Assembly (NCBI GenBank): GCA_002794785.1
Contig: NBBA01000005.1
Coordinates: 1,798,001-1,862,000 of the forward strand
DNA: 64,000 bases
Direction: 5' to 3'
Source: Coniferiporia sulphurascens
Lineage: Eukaryota > Basidiomycota > Agaricomycetes > Hymenochaetales > Hymenochaetaceae
In this document: in pieces, positions 33,666 to 46,719 of the stretch
Numbering within the stretch: the first letter of the stretch is position 1
How the letters are laid out: every line of letters starts with the position of its first letter
Position numbers and translations under genes: made by a program
Notes under the pieces: generated by a model
Databases searched by the model: none
The model's input: only the letters and a program-made list of their open reading frames with translations
What the model was told of the DNA's origin: nothing

Positions 33666-36600
33666 TCAACGCCAGGATGGCCTAGTGCCTCTAAAATTCA
33701 AGTCACTAGCACTGCCATTTGGATCTATAGACGAGTTAGACGCCACTACTTTTTGCAAGAGGGAAGACCTCGAAGACGATGGTACGCCCCTCCCGCCGAC
33801 TGATGCTCGCTTTGGACGCTTTGAAGGCGTATGCACGATGGGCACTCGTCGAGGCCCCATCTTCGTCAAACTCGAAATATTCTCTCTATCCATGTCTCTA
33901 TCCGCGACGGAGGGCAAGGGAGGGTGCAGCAAAAGGCTCGATCGCCGCCGTACTTTCTCACTGCGCAAAGGTCCTATGTTGGAGCGCCGTCGTCCACTCC
34001 CATGTCTTCCCGCAGAGTTGGGCACCTTTAACGTATTCGGCACTTGTCGTGCTGGACTCTGATCCCTCTGTGTCTTCGAGCTGTGTAGACCGCCAGAGCT
34101 GCTTGCTATGCTGTTTGGCGGCGTCGGCGGTCGATTCACTCGGTCCATGAGCAAACTGCTGCGTCGAGCAGACTCGGAAACATTTGACTCGTCGTCTTCT
34201 ACAAGACTCCCCAAGTTTGACAACCCGCGTCTCGACTTTAAGAATGACGGATCGAGCCTGCCTGGCCGGCGGGGGCCAGTTTTCTTCGGTGGTAACTCGC
34301 GCCATGACGAAGTTAGGAAGCTGTGATTAGCACTGTCATCAGTCTTCTCGTCCTCCCAATCACTCTCAGAGACACGCGGGGAGCTCGGTCGAATTTCACC
34401 GATTGTTGGCGAGAAGCCAGCATCGTCCAGCTCTCCCTGACCGGCCTCGTCCTTCCACTGTACGCCCTTTTTCCTTTCAGAGGGTTTGTCGGGCGCGCTC
34501 CGTCGGACACCGTCAGGGACCAAACTTGATCGTAGGGATTTCCTTGGCGACCGGTGTGAACGACGTCCGGGCGATGCTTGATTACTTGGATTTGTGGAAA
34601 CCCGTCGCGCAGGTCGTACCTTGGCTTGAGACGGAAGTGTCTGTGAATTAAGCTGGAGGGGTCGAATGTCCGCATAATTTTGTTCATTCAGGGACAGGAG
34701 CGAAGATCCTTCATCAGACATTCGGCGGACGGAGTACCCCACAAGGGTATCAAGAGCCATATTGTTCGAATCCGCAAGATGGTGCAACGAAGTTGATATA
34801 CTTCGTACTTTCTCTGGAAGTTTTTCGACGTCTTTATGTGATCCATCCTCCAATAATTTGCTCCCATCTTCCAGCATGACAGTGCATCTTGTGAGAATAC
34901 CGAGAAGGCTTGTCACCAGTTCTGCCTGGGAAGACAGAGCTTCTTGCAATGTATTGCGATGCGCCTCGGCCTTTAGGCGTTCCATCTGCAGTTTTCGGCA
35001 TTGCGCTTCCAACTTAACATTCTCCACGCTGACGTCATCCAATCTGTCCGTTCGTCGTTCCGTTACGGCACGGAGCATGGCGTCGAACATACTTTCAGCA
35101 TTCTTAGAACGTGAGAGCTGAGATTGTAGTTCGGAAGAAGGTGTAAGCAATACTTCTTCGGTGGGTATGAGGGACGCAAGCATTGTCTGCTCAGCGAAGC
35201 GACCCGCGGAAGAAGTGCCCGCGGCCAGCTGCATCTTCAGCTGGTCCATACGAAGGTTATACGCTCGGAGTTTAGCGCGTGCGACAGCGAGTTTCCCTTC
35301 ACACGTTGCCCCAGTAACGATTGAAGGTTGTGACTGGCTGGCTTTACGCTGCAAGTCGTCCTTAGTTCTTTCAACCTCTGTTCTTGCCTCTTCTCTTTTT
35401 CGACGAGTGACTTCCACCTCGCTGCTCAGTTTACCAGCGAGTTTCGCTTTGAGTTCGGCAACCTCGAGATTGAGTCGATTGATGGCCTCCACGTATTGAC
35501 CAACGTGGCGGTCGACATTGACAACATTACGTGTTACTACCTTCGTCCTTATTTTTGAAGCTCTGTCGGCATAGAGAAGGGTGTTATGAGTGTCGTCAAA
35601 ATGGTTGGAGGCAGGAGCAACGCAGACGATCATGACGGTTTTGCAGTTTCCCCCAAGCGAGAATTTCAAAAGACGAGTAAGTTTGCTGTTACGGTAAGGA
35701 ACATGACGTGTTGCCCCCGCTGACTCGCAGAGCGCGTTAATGCAATTTCCAAGGGCAAGGAGGGACTTGTTGATGTTTGCTCCTTCAACCATACGTTGAC
35801 CCATATTAGTAGTAGCCGCCGCGCGTTCACTTCCAGCAAGGTCAATAATGGATAAAGTGGCCATAGTGCGCTGTTCGGTGGTGGATGCTGTTCGCGGGGA
35901 CAGCGAGACGTGCACTTGTAAAACGGCGTGTGAACGGGAAGATGTCTCATTTGCATGCGTGGGTGATTGGGTTCGGCGAGTGTTTCCAAGCAGCACTATT
36001 TCTTTGATTTGGTCCGCACTTGTTGGGTGAAGTTCGACGAGACCAACGACCTTGACTGATTTGTCCTCGCGGATTTGGAGCCCGCCGCGAGGGGTACAAG
36101 GACCAGGCTCAGCTAGAAGATCACGTATCTCCTCGTTGTAAATTTCAAGAAAAGTGACATAAATGTCGATGTTATAGTCACTTTTCTTTTCTTCTATTTT
36201 TCTGAAGAGATCGGCCATGGTGAGGTAGATAATGCCAGGATCATCGTCCGTACCACTTATGGTATGAGTCTTTCCACAACCTGTGGCCTGTTAACGAGAT
36301 ATGGGGATTTCAGAAGCGAAGGGATATAACAGATATAAGTTACACTGACCCCATAAGCAAAGACGGTTGCATTGTAGCCGTCAAGCAAACCATCGAGGAG
36401 TGGTCTAGCTGTGGCTTCATATATATCCGTCTGTCTAGAGTCCGCATCGAAAACGCGATCGAACATAAAGCGCTTGTCTTTGTATCTCTTAGTCCCGGGT
36501 GGTACGAAGCCTCGTTCAGCGAACGCCCGTGCTCTGTCCCTTTCCTCCGGGTCGAACATGAGGATTCGATCATCTATGACTTTGATGACTTCCCTGAGGC

Positions 36601-36822
36601 AGAAGGAGTTAACAACGTTGTTTCCCGGGGTAGACAGAGCGCCTTCTGTCCTCATCCCCGTGTCGTAGAGTGGCTCTGGGAGACGCGCTGCTTCCCATAT
36701 GCTTGGCGGGCGTACACGGACTGTTGCGATAGAGGGGGGGTGTTAATGAGAGCAAGGGAGGCACTGTGCCAGTGGGAGAGAACGAACCCACCCGCTACTG
36801 TTATGGAGCCAGCGCTCACCAT
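33666..36822 (-). CDS. KIP3: Kinesin-8 (Kip3/KIF18-like) motor protein (1,007 aa)
   Basis: Three exons: 36792-36822, 36350-36720 and 33666-36287. The N-terminal motor domain (residues 6-400) has SITVAVRVRPPS, YNATVFAYGATGCGKTHTIS as P-loop, YVTFLEIYNEEIRDLL, switch I ETSSRSHAVLQV, switch II IIDLAGSERAAAT and NKSLLALGNCINAL. The insert with VPPGTKRYKDKRFMFDRVFD and the P-loop variant ATGCGKT are typical of kinesin-8, which walks to microtubule plus ends and shortens them, so controlling spindle and nuclear positioning. A neck coiled coil follows and the last 400 residues are basic, Ser/Pro/Arg-rich and disordered, like the Kip3 tail that binds the lattice. Confidence 0.95.
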
Positions 36823-37085
36823 GGTGAATGCACGAATACTGCGAGGAGAAACGCGTCGTCCAGATGTGAGTGGCGGTCAGGAACCAGCGGTTGGGAGTCT
36901 AATAGCACGCGTCAAGCCAACCCGATTAACGATCGAATTTGAGTCCAACGTCACTGATTTATTACGCACGTGACCGCGATGGCGCCTACTTGTACCGAGG
37001 TGCATATACACAGAGTCTAAAATAGGTAAGGCCTAGGATCCGCAAGCGTTTATCACATACACACTCCCTCTCGGTGTCAGTCTCG

Positions 37086-38388
37086 ATGGCGGCGAAGGAA
37101 GTCCGAGTCAAGTCTCCTGCTGACTTCCACGTTCATCTCAGGCAGGATGAAATGTGCTCTCTTGTTACCCCGCTCGTACGCAAAGGCGGCTTCAAGCTCG
37201 CCTATGTTATGGTCTCTCGTTTTGCTCGTTCTTTGCGCCTACCAAGCACTTTCCTAATTTTTTGAGCAGCCCAACCTCAAGCCGCCCATTACAACTACAG
37301 ACATGGCCCTCAAGTATAAGTCAGAGCTGGAACGCATAGATCCTCACACCGAATTCCTCATGACTCTCTACCTCACCTCGGACCTCACTCCGGACGAGAT
37401 TAGAAAAGCGGCGCGTGCAGGAATAGTCGGTTCGTTCTTTCGTATGCAATACGATAGTTTCTCGAAGTCAATGTCATTCTCGCTTGGAAAGGAGTCAAAT
37501 CATATCCGCGTGGAGTAACCACTAACTCAGATGGCGGGATCGAGTCATATGAGGCGTACTACCCAGTCTTTCAAGCGATGCAAGACGTCGGTATGGTTCT
37601 TAATCTGCACGGCGAAATCCCTTCCGACAGCACCACGGTCAGTCAAAACATTACCAAACCTGCAGAGCAGAGTTGATCCCTCCCAACCACCCAGAACACT
37701 TGTATACTCAATGCCGAAGCCAGGTTCCTACCACACCTTAAATCTTTACATGAACATTTCCCGCTTCTCAAAATCGTGCTTGAGCATGCGACCACACGCG
37801 CTGCCGTCGAAGCCGTCAAGTCTCTCGGCCCGACCGTGGGCTGCTCAATTACTGCACACCACCTCGCACTCATCGTTGACGACTGGGCAGGTCAAGCTTT
37901 TCACTTTTGCAAGCCCGTTGCAAAATTTCCCGACGACCGCGAGGCGCTACGCGAGGTCATCCGAGAAGGTTCGTCCAGCCGTTTGGCTACACACTCCCCT
38001 TTTTCTCGCCAACAACATATTGACTCAGTAATGCAATGCAGGTCACCCACGATTTTTTCTGGGTTCTGACTCTGCTCCGCATCACACAAAAGCCAAAAGT
38101 ACATCCACCCCTGTGGACGGCTGTGCGGCGGGCGTCTTCACGTCATCTAACCTACTTCCTCTCACGGCTCACCTTCTGGAATCCTTTGGAGCTCTGGATC
38201 GGCTTGAGGCCTTTGTCAGCACCAACGGAAGGGAGTTCTATGGACGGACTTCGCATACTTCCGAGGCCGACGACATTCTTCTTAGGAGGGTAACTGGCAA
38301 GGTTGTGGACGCGCAAATCACACTGGGAGGACAAACTGTAGTCCCGTTCATGGCCGGCAAGCAGATCCATTGGGAAATAGTTGAATGA
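37086..38388 (+). CDS. URA4: Dihydroorotase, type II (350 aa)
   Basis: Five exons: 37086-37211, 37270-37429, 37492-37637, 37695-37968 and 38042-38388. It cyclises carbamoyl-aspartate to dihydroorotate, step three of pyrimidine synthesis. Metal ligands are visible in order: DFHVHLRQDEM (HxH), GVKSYPRGVTTNSDGG with the bridging lysine, MVLNLHGE, KIVLEHATT and LGSDSAPHH. Length and order match the monofunctional bacterial/fungal type II enzyme. The start is the ATG in TCTCGATGG. It is divergent to kinesin-8, with 263 bp between starts. Confidence 0.96.
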
Positions 38389-38751
38389 AATATAGTACAT
38401 ATGGAAATTAATAGTCAACAGGGTAAATGTGTACTTCTTCCCATGTGTGAGAATTCACTTTGGATGTCGTATTCACGGAATAATCAACCGGTCCAAGGGT
38501 TTCATGGGCTTTGCCAGCGGATTGCCGGACAGCACTCACTCCGGCGCTTGCATCAGCCGTAAGGCGTTTAAAAAAATAGCCACGTAAAATGCTTTGAAGC
38601 TTCTTACATCAAGACGATGAGCCCAGCGTACTTCCAGCGGGCCTCGTGCCGCATGAATTCAGCGTCTGAGCTGGGCTAGAGCGCGTTGACCTTGATTCAA
38701 AGCTTCCCGTCTTCTGAACACGTACGTTTCGATTATCCCGAGTGCGCGATT
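38389..38751. other. Tandem intergenic spacer, dihydroorotase / GW-rich gene
   Basis: 363 bp between genes on the same strand, expected to hold the dihydroorotase 3' UTR and the next promoter. A small ATG-initiated frame at 38613-38675 has no homology I recognise. Confidence 0.4.
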
Positions 38752-41078
38752 ATGGGCAGAAACGGCAAACAAAGGGCGCGTGTCGAGAGCGCGGATGGAG
38801 TCGGCGCCGGAGGCATCCATACCACAGGTGAGCCCATCATGCGGCCAAATCACCGTTCTGCTGCCCGTTTTCTCGCAAGAACACAACATACTTAATCGCT
38901 CAACCGCCCGGCATATCCAATAGCCAATAATTTAGGCAATCGCCACCATGAAGGTGCTATAAGGCGTGGTGGCGGCGAAGCCGTTGGCTGGGAAGGAGGA
39001 GGAGGATGGGATAATGGTGCCGGCGATGCGACAGGGTGGCCTAACGATGAAGATGACACCTGGGGTATCCAACCCGCCGACTCAGTGTCTAACGTCGACA
39101 ATAGCAACGGGGCTGGTTGGTCGACGGCTGCGCCTGCACCGCCCGCCAAACACATCCCAATAAACACTACGAATGGCTGGGGCTGGGATCATGCTATTGC
39201 CGCGCCCTCTCCGCCTTCGCAGTCTGCGCACATGCCCAACCAGGTCCGACAAGGCCAGCATGGAACTATGGTGGCCGATAGCATGGCAGCACAGTTGCTT
39301 GATGCCTTGGGTCAGAAGCAGCAGGCTCAGCAGAAGGAGCTCCGGAGGCATCAGCGGCAGCAGGAAGCTCAATATCTAATGCAACCGCAGCAGTACTATC
39401 AACAACCACAGCAGCATTCTCCCCATGCTATGCAACTAAACAATCAACAGCAACAATCAAAGGCGGTTCGGGATACTGGGAAACACAAGCGTACTGAAGT
39501 CAGCACGGTAGGATCCGGCGGCGGTTGGGGTGGGGATGGGTGGGTGGGAAACGATGAGGGTGCCGTAGCGAACGCTGCTTGGGGTGCAGGAGGGGGGGCA
39601 GATACTTGGAATGTAACCGATCACCAGAATGGAGGGTGGGCTGCAGCCACATCTACGGTAACGCCAGGAGGTTTCGGTGCAGGAGGGGCGTGGGGAGTGT
39701 CTAATAATATTGCAGGAGACGCTTGGGCCGGCAGTACTGACAACAATGGTCACGCGCACGCGCCGGGCATGGTACAATCCAAAAGCTGGGGTGGTTGGGC
39801 TCAGGAGTTGGAGACTCAGAGTCAACAACAACTAAACACTACCCCTCCTGATGGGAAGATGCCCAAGGTGATTGTTACCTCACCCAGTTCTGTACATACA
39901 GATGCAGTCTTATCTCCCAAGCGGCAGTCCCATTCGCTTTCAGGATTCTTCGGCCGCGCTTTCAAGGGCGGCCACGGCGTGAAGGAAAAAGAGAAAGAAA
40001 AACAGCAAGCCCAAGTTCAAGATGAAAATAAGAGGAAGATGAAAACCTTAAAAAAGCAGAAATTCGCGTCCCCTCCCGCGACCGCGTGGCCAGAAGTTAT
40101 TGAAGAACAGGAGGAGGGGGAAGAGGAAGGATTCGAAGAGGAAGAGGAGGAAGAGTATGGAGAAGACAATTATGGCGATTACGACGAATACGGGCAGGAC
40201 AACGGTCTGGGAAAACAAGGAGGTTGGTTTGCCGATGCGGGCAGCGGCTGGGATGATGCAGCATTTCCCATGCCTTCCAAAGCCTATGCACTGGCAGCTG
40301 AAGGGCGTGTTCCGCCGAGAAGGCGAGCCCAGAGCGAAAGCCACAGCGCAGATTACCGCATTTTAAATTCACGCGGTGACGCCTTAGCAATAGCGCATCG
40401 TGCGCTTTACTCCAAGAGCCGTTTGGCGAGGAATAGGATCCATTGGCTGTTTGACCCTGGCAAAGATGAACGTGTGTCATCTCTTTTAGATTGGGTTCAG
40501 AAAATGCATTATGAATTGGCGATGTTCGGGGTTTGCTTCATCTTCCTTTGCTTGAAAACTCGCTTTCTCTGACTTAGTTTGTCGATTTTAAAAGTTCAGC
40601 AAGTTCCTCGAAACTCGAGAGCGTGGCGCTTTGTTTGCGAATGCCGATTACAGACTTCCTTCATCGCCAAATGAACCTACATTTGACTGGTTGACCTACG
40701 ATAACGTACAGACGACTATGGATCGGACTCTCCAAGAGTCGCTTGCGTTTTACGATCCGAACACGCAGGTCCTTGTATTCGTGTTTCTTCTCTCTAAATC
40801 ACAGAACAGCATGGCAATCTGGAGGCGTAAGCTCGTGCTTCCCAATAACATCCGTCTCACATATGGGCCGCAAATTGCGCAGGCAACAGCAGGGCTACGA
40901 AAAAACTATCCGATCCATATCGATGAGTGAGTTTATGAATTATAACGAATATATCAGCTCGAAGGGACCAACTCGGCTAATTTGTTCAAGGACTCCTGGG
41001 GCCGTACCAGCATCAGCGGACCCCCCGGAACGCTCAAACTCGACAAAGAGGCGATGGTTCAAATGGGGACGATCGTGA
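38752..41078 (+). CDS. Conserved fungal protein with GW/Q-rich N-terminus (696 aa)
   Basis: Four exons: 38752-38827, 38936-40530, 40595-40926 and 40991-41078. Residues 40-270 are Gly/Trp/Asn-rich with over fifteen GW or WG pairs (GWEGGGGWDNG, GGGWGGDGWVGND, KSWGGWAQ) interrupted by a Gln-rich stretch. A Glu-rich acidic run follows near residue 380. The C-terminal 200 residues look folded: RILNSRGDALAIAHRALY, HWLFDPGKDERVSSLLDW, KFLETRERGALFANADYR, FDWLTYDNVQTTMDRTLQES and VFVFLLSKSQNSMAIWRRK. I believe databases label this fold CcmS-related in basidiomycetes, but I cannot confirm that. Function unknown. The short basic end TKRRWFKWGRS is typical of the family. Exon 1 is the least certain part. 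Confidence 0.78.
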
Positions 41079-41474
41079 CCCCTTCGTTTTCTTTCGTCAT
41101 TCGGCATTTTTTTTGCTTCATTAACTCCCATGTTTGTTTGTTTGTCCCCCTATTTTTGATTGTATACTAGTGTCTTTCAACCAGCTGTACGTGATTTCGG
41201 CCGCTCTGTAAGTTATTGTCGTTTTCATCATGATGTACAGTACCTGTATCTTGTCAATGGTCCATTGCGTTTATTCCGACAGGTCTAACTGATTTTGTTG
41301 TGGAAATTAAGTAATAAAGTATTTCCAGATTGAAGAAACGCACTTATGCGCATATGTAAGCTAACTTCCAGTACTAGTTATTCATGTCGACTAACACGAG
41401 GCTTGTTCCTACTTACAACGAACATTTGACGCGCACTTTGTAGTTCCATCTTCTTCAACCCATACCCATATACT
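41079..41474. other. Tandem intergenic spacer with likely polyA signal
   Basis: 396 bp; AATAAA at 41313-41318 lies 235 bp after the upstream stop and probably directs its polyadenylation. No coding potential. Confidence 0.45.
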
Positions 41475-42334
41475 ATGACTAGTGCGAGAAAAGATAACTG
41501 GACGTCTTACAGAGACTCCCAAACGGAGGCCGGCGTGCCTGATGTCGCAGACGGACAAGCGGGTCGAGGCCCGACATCTCATCAGCATGCTACTACGCTC
41601 AACCGACAGAGAACGAGCCCGCTAGTGGGCCTACTAGTTGCCTCAGCAATTATCGTCACCATTACAACACTCCCGTGTCTAGTGTTACGGAGGCGTCTGA
41701 CACGCTCTGAAGAAGCATTGAGCAGGGCCATAAACGCAGCCTCGATGTCACAGCGCGACCGAGCGGCTAACATTGCTCGAGAACAGTCGAGAATGTCGAA
41801 GCAGCTTGAGTTGCTGCTGCGGCAGACAGACAGAGCCGCCGGGGACATCAAGGATATTCGGAATATAATGCTCAAAGAGCGTGGCTGTGTAACCGCCTTG
41901 GAGTCGCACCTCGGTGCAATCAGGTGTGGATTTGTTAACTAACATAAAGGGAGGGGCTAATGCGCAATTTTTGGGTCTAATCCGAAGTGAACAGCTGAAT
42001 TCGCAGGAGCAGAAAGTCCTTGCTAGCTTGGCCACTGGACAAGGAAGAGCTGGCAGGACGGAAACAGACATGAATGAACTGCGAAAAGTTGCAGAGTGCG
42101 TTCGTTTCCTTCCGCAGCAACAGACTCCTTTTTGAAAGACCTAGTATTTTTAGCCAGAATGCGTGCAAATTGAACAAAGTAGGAGATTCGTTGGCAGACA
42201 TTGCTGCATTTATCGACATGACGGAGATCGAGCAAGGCGTCCTTCCCGAGCGCGGGCAGGGAAGCAGTCGAAGGGTTAATGCGCTGAGAATGTCTGCTCT
42301 GAAGTTGCAGGATGGTAACACTAGTCGTAAATAA
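41475..42334 (+). CDS. Single-TM coiled-coil protein of unknown function (245 aa)
   Basis: Three exons: 41475-41923, 41988-42095 and 42154-42334. A polar N-terminus of about 48 residues precedes one TM helix (PLVGLLVASAIIVTITTLPC), then a basic stop RRR and a long charged coiled coil (SRAINAASMSQRDRAANIA, KQLELLLRQTDRAAGDIKDI, ISEQLNSQEQKVLASLATG). No signal peptide, so probably a type II or tail-out membrane protein. I do not recognise the family; the layout resembles small organelle-shaping or tether proteins. The first intron's acceptor (41987) was chosen because it keeps the heptad frame. It lies only 107 bp ahead of the STRIP gene on the same strand. Confidence 0.68.
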
Positions 42335-42441
42335 AATAATAAATTACGTTGGACGTGGCTGTGCCAGGGACAGCGCGTAGTTGCATGAGGACGGCGCGTC
42401 TTGCAATCTTACCACTAGTACTGGCATACCCGCGGACCGCC

Positions 42442-45400
42442 ATGGTCCTTTCATCCTTCGGAGTATCCAACAGCCAGGCATTCAATAACGACAACGCTTT
42501 TGGTGCCCCAGGAGCAGTAGACTCTATTACGCTTAGCCAGCTCAACAGCGTAGTTGGTTCATCCCGGAAGCCCAAGGCATGTCCTCTACCCGTCCCATTC
42601 TGTCAAACGTTGGGAGGCTATATACACGCGCCTTAGGAGACTCTATATGACTTTCGCTATGAAGATGAAGACACAGTAATGAACGAGATTGAAGAGTTCT
42701 TTTCGTATATCGAGGCACCTCAATTCGGTGAGAACCTGAAGGCTTGGGAAGGGTCTTTCTCCGAAGGTGAACGCGTTGTTTGATGTAAATTTTTGTTGTT
42801 ACTGCTAACTCTTTGTCCCAGAATGGATCAAAAGCTCCTATGAAAAGCGCAAAGCCCATGTCAATTTGCTGCTTGAAAGTCTTGAACATAAAGATGCGGT
42901 GATCAGGTTTACTAATGCGAGACGGCTCTTTTATGTTCTGCAAGGTTAGGCGAAACATCATGGGAAGGATAGAACTTACTGACGAGTCTATCACACACTC
43001 TCAGGAACATTCGCGGAGACAAGCTCTCCCGAGCATCAGTTACATTGGGTTATTGAGAACTGTAAGACTGTGCGCGCTGCAAATGGCATCAGTACCATCA
43101 TGGAGGCCATTAAGCTTGCAAACTCGAAGCACGACCTGTTAAGGTGAGCCTGTCTTCACCCCAAAATGGTTTATGAAATCAAACTCATCTGCGCCTTTGT
43201 AGTTCATTGAGTGATGCCGATGCTTCCAGACTCAACATCTCCCCAGCAGAGAAGCAAGACTGCATAGAGGAAGTTAATACAGAATTATCCGTCTATTTTG
43301 GCATACTCTACTTTCTCATCGAAGTTCTCAAAGACAGCGATGACTTCGCCGATGAGCTGAGTGAGTCATTACAGCCCTGTTTTTCGTCATGTCAACTTCC
43401 TTAGTTGGGTTTTAAGTGAGCTTGGAGCCCCCACTTCCCGTCTATCTATTTAGCATTGTAGCTGCTCTACGCGATAAAAGTTTTAAAGGATATCCCGTGA
43501 AGAAGGTAAGTTCTAATTTTGCAGGTCTTGCAAGATACTTACTGTGCATACGTTCAGCTTTTGCTTCTTCTATGGAAGACATTACTTGCCTGTTGCGGTG
43601 GCTCTAGGGATCTGATCAGGGTAAAGAAACTCGTTCGTGAGTTATCGGACCTCCCAGAAGAAAAGGAAGAACGTAAGTCTCGCATTCTGATTATCTAATG
43701 AATGTTTACAGAGTAAACCAACCACCTTTTTTCTTCTACAGCTGTCTCGATTAAATCCTCGCCATTTGATATACAAACCTTCAGACAGGAAACGTCTGTT
43801 AAATATCCTACTTTCTCTCCCCCTCTCCCTCTTGACAATACTGTCGCATCTCGTGCATCGGACAGAAAGCCTATCCCCTTCTCTCCATTAAAGCTTGCCC
43901 AAGCATTTTCTCCAATTCCTGTGCGACACCACTACCACCATGGGGACGAATCCGATTTCCAGCAGTCGTCAGCCCCTCCCCCGGGCGTAAATCCCAACCA
44001 GCCCGGATACCCATCTGGGAACCCAATTTACAACCCTAACCCAATACCTCAACCACTCACCCCGGCACCTACTCCGCCACCTTCCCCGAAGCCAAAGAAG
44101 CAGCAATATCAAACGGATCAAAATAGGCCTTTTTTATTTCCCTTCTCTCGAACCCAAGCAAGAGGTAGCAGGGGAAGGGACGCTCGCCTTGTGCCGTTCG
44201 CGATAGACGAGGCGGACCGCCTCTACTCCAGACATATGCATATCAGCGTCTCCCTTATGCAAATGTGGCAAACCCGTGAAGATTGTATGATTGAAGAAAG
44301 TGGTTTACAACGGGTTTCAGGAGCTGATGGCAACTTTGAAACTTTTGATTCCGTTTTGAGCCTCAACACACACGGTGTAGACCCAGGATCCATGCCCGGA
44401 GAGAAAAAGCTAGCAGATGACATGGAAGAAACGGTCGACGAACCACCAGACGTGTCTCTGTTAAACCTTAAAATCTCTGAGGTTGAGGCTGCTATCAGAC
44501 GAACTAGCAAGAATGACGGTCGTGCGGAAGCAAAGAAACTAAAGGACTTACGAGAGAAAAGGGAAGATCTCATGCGTCTTAAACGTGTAGAGCAAATTTA
44601 TGTAAGTGTGAAAAAATTACTTTAATAACAGTAATATAACCAATAAGTTCAGAGTGCAGTCCTGCCTAATCTTTCCGGATGGGTCTTGGTTCTCCTCAAA
44701 ATGCTGCTAGCGACTGTCTCAGTTAATAACTTGAACCAGCCTCCACCCTCCGCTTCATCCGGTGCGTTCCCTCCTGGTGTTGGCACTCGTGAGTGTTGTA
44801 TTACTTCTCAGCTAGTTTATTCCAATGTCCTTTAAAATAGCGGAGCAGCAACCCCCACCTCCACCACCGACGCTTGATGAACTAGATCTTATGCGACACC
44901 GGGAGATTATGTCGAAGGCCGTTTCAGCTATACTTCTGCTGACATTGAAGTGGTTTAAAGCATCCCGTTGGTACTTTTTCAATTACCACTTTATCATTAA
45001 TTCACTGTGCGTCGTGGACAAGACGCAATGAAATTTCATTATCTAGGTCAATTGCTGTTGGAGTCTAACTGTCTCCTTCTCATCCTCAAGATGTTCACGC
45101 TTCAAGAGGTATCAAACACTGTTGTCTCGAAAGCAGATTCGCCGGAGAACAAGTGAGTTTGCAGGATCGCATATCACTTCACGAACAAACTAAAACTGGT
45201 GTATTTTAGCTTTTTTCGTTATTGCCTCAGATACTCGAAGAATCCTCAGGCACAAAGACCTGAAGATAGCATGCTAGGACCTCCGCGCCAGTCGTCATCC
45301 CGATCAGCTCTTTACAAGGGAGCCAAAGATGATGATGAATTTGATCTTATTACGGAGTTTTCTTGGAGAAACTTCTTTTCCGCTATAAATTTTGTGCGAA

Positions 45401-46719
45401 TCATGCAGAAGCTCTCCAAACACAGGTCGCACAGAATTTGTCTACTCGTCCAATACAAAAGCTCGGTGAGTAAACGAGCAAGTAGGGCTTAAATCGATCT
45501 GCTCATATTACTACCAGGCAGTGCTAAAGCGTATCACGAAGGTCTCGCACCCCATGCTCCAATTATACGTCCTGAAGCTTATCAAGAGTCAAGTTCCTTA
45601 TTGTGGCCGCAAGTGGCGTCAATGTGAGTATGTTTGACCATTTCAATCGAATACCCTAATTAGGGTTATGTATAGCGAATATGAAAGTCATCACGATTAT
45701 CTACTTAAACTGCCGCCCTGACCTGAGAGATGAATGGTTGACAGGGTCGGAGGTAGACGATGCCCAGGATGCTTTGGTATAAATTTCAGTACCTACGTTC
45801 GACGTCCGACTCATTGTCTCTAAACAGGCACAGGAGCAGGCCTTACGCAAGCTTGTTAAGTTTTGTAAGCGGCCTGCAATCTGGTTGTTAATACTTTTTT
45901 GAAGTCGTCCCCAGACAATAATAAGCGTTATGGACCATCTGCTTCCCTTCCGACCAATCGAGATAACCACCGCAGGTCGTCAAGTATGTCGATGCCACTG
46001 GGCGATCTTCACGCTGGTCCAGAACTTTCCGCTATCACAAGAGCGGTAGGAACACCGAATGTAGTTGAAGCGGACGTCTTCCCGCCTGTCCGAGCTCAGG
46101 CTCCAGACCCATCTATCTTTTTACCTTATACTACTGAAGATATTGCTTTCGAGGAGGAATATGAAGAGTATTTATCTGACCTCGGGATGTCTGATGATTA
46201 TTCTGCCTCGGAAGGGGCACTCTTCGGGGGCACGTCTGCTTGGCACAGGCTACCACACATCGGACATGAGATTGCGGACGGTATCTCCGATTCTGAAAGC
46301 ATTGCATCCATAGGCGAGCTTGGCGAAGAGGCAAAATTCGACCCGGGTATTATCGACTCTGACCGCGAATCGATAGATGAGAACCGAAACAACTGGGAAG
46401 TAGGTGAACATTCGCCCCTCTATTGTCCTCATCACTAATAGCCACCCCGCAGCACATGAGTCCTAAAACAATGGCCGCATTACCTAAATCCCCTGTGGGC
46501 GTGCATAGGCGCTCTAGTTCGGGCTCGAGCCTTCGTCCCGTGCTTCCCTTCGGATTGGATGACAACAGCGCCGTTGACTTGGAAGAGGTAGATGAAGACG
46601 AGTCGGAGATGGGACCAATACCGCGGGAACAATCGGGTCCGTTCGCGCAGGGGGGAGGTGTAGATGAAGTGGAATATGCCTACGGGTATGGATTTAGCAC
46701 ATCTGATAAACTCTTCTAA
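42442..46719 (+). CDS. FAR11: STRIP/Far11 (HAM-2) STRIPAK complex subunit (1,130 aa, 17 exons)
   Basis: Exons: 42442-42576, 42637-42766, 42822-42944, 43005-43143, 43203-43360, 43417-43505, 43558-43672, 43742-44601, 44653-44788, 44841-44966, 45023-45152, 45210-45465, 45518-45623, 45676-45776, 45828-45864, 45915-46399 and 46453-46719. The N1221-type domain is clear: DFRYEDEDTVMNEIEEFF, FTNARRLLYVLQ-like FTNARRLFYVLQGTF, HWVIENCKTVRAANG, FSIVAALRDKSFKGYPVKK. The C-terminal domain has LKWFKASH, FHYLGQLLLESNCLLLILK, QLYVLKLIKSQVPYCGRKW and LRKLVKFYNNKRYGP. STRIPAK couples PP2A to Hippo-like kinases and in fungi governs hyphal fusion and fruiting. Residues 330-420 are a Pro-rich insert. Intron 1 has a GC donor. 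The start has CCGCCATGG. Confidence 0.95.

Noticed and set aside
40927..40957. Possible 31-nt intron in the GW-rich gene
   Set aside because: The acceptor at 40990 gives a normal 64-nt intron with a good branch site (GGCTAAT) and a family-typical C-terminus.
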